Assembly (NCBI GenBank): GCA_008015235.1
Contig: SSFF01000011.1
Coordinates: 62,001-126,000 of the forward strand
Length of the DNA: 64,000 nucleotides
DNA from: Rhodoferax sp.
GTDB taxonomy: Bacteria; Pseudomonadota; Gammaproteobacteria; Burkholderiales; Burkholderiaceae_C
Reading direction: 5' to 3'
In this document: piece by piece, positions 62,608 to 64,000 of the stretch
How the letters are laid out: each line of letters begins with the position of its first letter
Numbering within the stretch: the stretch's first letter is position 1
The notes under the pieces: model-generated
What the model was told of the DNA's origin: nothing
Databases searched by the model: none
Seen by the model: only the letters and a program-made list of their open reading frames with translations
Translations under genes and position numbers: made by a program

Positions 62608-64000
62608 ACAGATCGAGAATCTTTTTCTTCTCGTCTGCGGCTGGTGGGGTACTGGCCTCGCCATCGCTGACATGCGGCTCATTGCCTAGCGCGGTGACGG
62701 CGTTGCCTTTGGCGAATTCTTCGAAATACCATTCGCCACCGGAATGGATCACACCTTCCGGAGGCAGTGGCTCAGCGACAGGGACATTCTTCAGTGCGGT
62801 GTCCATGAAGCTGATCCAGATCGGGAGGCTCAATCCTCCCCCGGTTTCACGGTCTCCAAGCTTGCGCGGCGTGTCGTAGCCGATCCAGGTGACGGCGGTC
62901 AGCGTTGGTTGAAAGCCGGCAAACCACGCATCCATCGAGTCGTTGGTGGTTCCGGTTTTTCCATAGAGGTCTGGCCGCTTGAGTGTGGCTTGTGCGCGTG
63001 CTGCAGTGCCGGACCGGGTAATTTCTTGCAGCAGGCTGGTCATGACAAACGCATTGCGAGGATCGATGGCGGGTTCAGCCCCTTCCAAAGTGGGCGGCGT
63101 AGTTTCCAGCAGTGTTTTTCCGCGCTGCTCGCTGACGCGGGTAATGATCCACGGATTGACGCGGTAGCCCCCATTGGCAAACACCGAATAGGCACTGGCC
63201 ATCTGCATGGGGGTGACCGAACCAGCCCCCAGCGCCATCGTCAGGTAGGGTGGGTGTTTTTCTGCTTCAAAACCAAACCGCGTGATCCATTCCTGCGCAT
63301 ATGCGGGGCCAATCGAGTTGAGTACCTGGATCGAAATCATGTTTTTCGACTTGGCCAGTCCGCGACGCAAAGTCATGGGGCCGTCAAAAGTGCCGTCGTA
63401 ATTTTTGGGTTCCCATGGCTGGCCTCCTGTGACGCCCGCATCGAAGAACAGCGGTGCATCGTTGATCACGGTGGCGCCATTGAAGCCTTTTTCGAGTGCT
63501 GCGGAGTAAATGAATGGCTTGAAACTGGAGCCGGGCTGGCGCCAGGCTTGGGTCACGTGGTTGAACTTGTTCTTTGCGTAATCAAAACCACCTACCAGAG
63601 ATTTGATGGCCCCTGTACGCGGGTCAATGGCAACAAAGGCACCTTCGACCTCGGGTAACTGTGTTATTTCCCAATTGCCTTTTGGTGTTTTGACAACGCG
63701 TATGACCGCTCCGCGGCGGATTTTCAGGTTCGGGGGAGCCTTTTCGGACAAGCCGGACTGCACCGGTTTCAGACCATCGCCACTGACCTCGATGGTTTCT
63801 CCATTGGGTCGGGTGGCCTTGACCAATTTGGCATCGGCTTGAAGAACGACTGCCGTTAGCACATCGCCGTTGTCGGGAAACTCCTCCAAGACTTCATCCA
63901 CCATGTCCTCCAGGTCTGCGGCGCCATTGCTTGGAATTTGGATGAATTTTTCTGGTCCACGATAGTGTTGACGACGTTCGTAGTCCATGATGCCGCGGCG
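62597..64000 (-). CDS. mrcA: Penicillin-binding protein 1A, transpeptidase part (N-terminus outside window)
   Basis: The frame is open to the right edge, so only the C-terminal 467 residues are seen. Transpeptidase motifs are SSFK ([13 protein letters not shown]), SKN (LAKSKNMIS) and KTGT (YGKTGTTND). An OB-like insertion ([19 protein letters not shown]) before the transpeptidase domain is typical of PBP1A. The glycosyltransferase domain and membrane anchor lie outside. It builds and cross-links peptidoglycan in the periplasm. The true start cannot be given. Confidence 0.95.
   Translation of the reverse strand, partial: RRGIMDYERRQHYRGPEKFIQIPSNGAADLEDMVDEVLEEFPDNGDVLTAVVLQADAKLVKATRPNGETIEVSGDGLKPVQSGLSEKAPPNLKIRRGAVIRVVKTPKGNWEITQLPEVEGAFVAIDPRTGAIKSLVGGFDYAKNKFNHVTQAWRQPGSSFKPFIYSAALEKGFNGATVINDAPLFFDAGVTGGQPWEPKNYDGTFDGPMTLRRGLAKSKNMISIQVLNSIGPAYAQEWITRFGFEAEKHPPYLTMALGAGSVTPMQMASAYSVFANGGYRVNPWIITRVSEQRGKTLLETTPPTLEGAEPAIDPRNAFVMTSLLQEITRSGTAARAQATLKRPDLYGKTGTTNDSMDAWFAGFQPTLTAVTWIGYDTPRKLGDRETGGGLSLPIWISFMDTALKNVPVAEPLPPEGVIHSGGEWYFEEFAKGNAVTALGNEPHVSDGEASTPPAADEKKKILDLFKN

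Noticed and set aside
1..64000. CRISPR arrays, insertion sequences, prophage, tRNA or rRNA genes
   Set aside because: No regular repeat-spacer pattern, transposase or phage protein, and no tRNA-like cloverleaf or rRNA sequence was recognised on either strand.

Overview
The window looks like chromosomal core DNA of a betaproteobacterium of the order Burkholderiales, most likely family Comamonadaceae. The evidence is high GC, the gene order around cytochrome oxidase (ctaC-ctaD-cox11-ctaE-DUF2909-SURF1-ctaA-ctaB-sco, then rpoH), the metK/two-acyltransferase divergon, and engB-cytochrome c4-msrPQ-lptM-cyaY-mrcA. No phage, insertion sequence, CRISPR array, rRNA or tRNA was recognised. Genes are tightly packed and no gene-free stretch exceeds 300 bases. 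The largest gaps are 30908-31151 (nothing recognisable) and 38247-38481 (FNR-type sites).

Layout. 1-12.1 kb is mixed housekeeping: a MoxR ATPase end, cytochrome c4, a membrane 'Gcr' protein with DUF1841, a PcaF-type thiolase, a GNAT enzyme, a KefG/KefB-type K+/H+ antiporter pair, ParA, a MaoC hydratase, TrmL and ComF. 12.1-21.9 kb holds a BioC-like protein and the complete aa3 cytochrome c oxidase cluster with its assembly and haem A genes. 21.9-22.9 kb is rpoH, with a perfect CIRCE operator over its promoter. 23-28.7 kb carries a P-type ATPase remnant, an SDR, an acyl-CoA ligase, an aminotransferase and an MFS pump. 28.8-33.7 kb has a chemoreceptor, a TPR/O-GlcNAc-transferase-like protein and a crotonase. 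33.8-39.2 kb is a redox-control block: a five-haem fused cytochrome in an operon with a NarX/NarL-type pair, then a Crp/Fnr regulator with FNR-type boxes. 39.2-46.6 kb has a giant DUF748/AsmA-like protein, PaiB, pirin and a sialidase-fold/membrane-protein pair. 46.6-55.7 kb has a hybrid histidine kinase behind an orphan GspE/PilB-type ATPase with an FNR box, and a three-gene glycosyltransferase operon. 55.8-64 kb has metK, two LpxL-type acyltransferases, engB, cytochrome c4, msrPQ, lptM, cyaY and the end of the PBP1A gene.

The most unusual feature is a short dispersed repeat. At least eleven, probably twelve, copies of a 59-base element lie scattered on both strands. They align without gaps over a core of about 43 bases. 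Most copies sit inside genes, where they encode similar short, often hydrophobic peptides (KefB-like antiporter, DUF1841, SCO lipoprotein signal, twice in one glycosyltransferase), or they supply gene ends (a likely start codon at 10180, stop codons at 46594 and 62105). Other points worth checking are the CIRCE-rpoH link, the FNR-box-linked secretion ATPase/hybrid kinase pair, the five-haem cytochrome coupled to NarXL-type regulators, and the apparent absence of resB/ccsB and lysA from a locus where related bacteria usually carry them.
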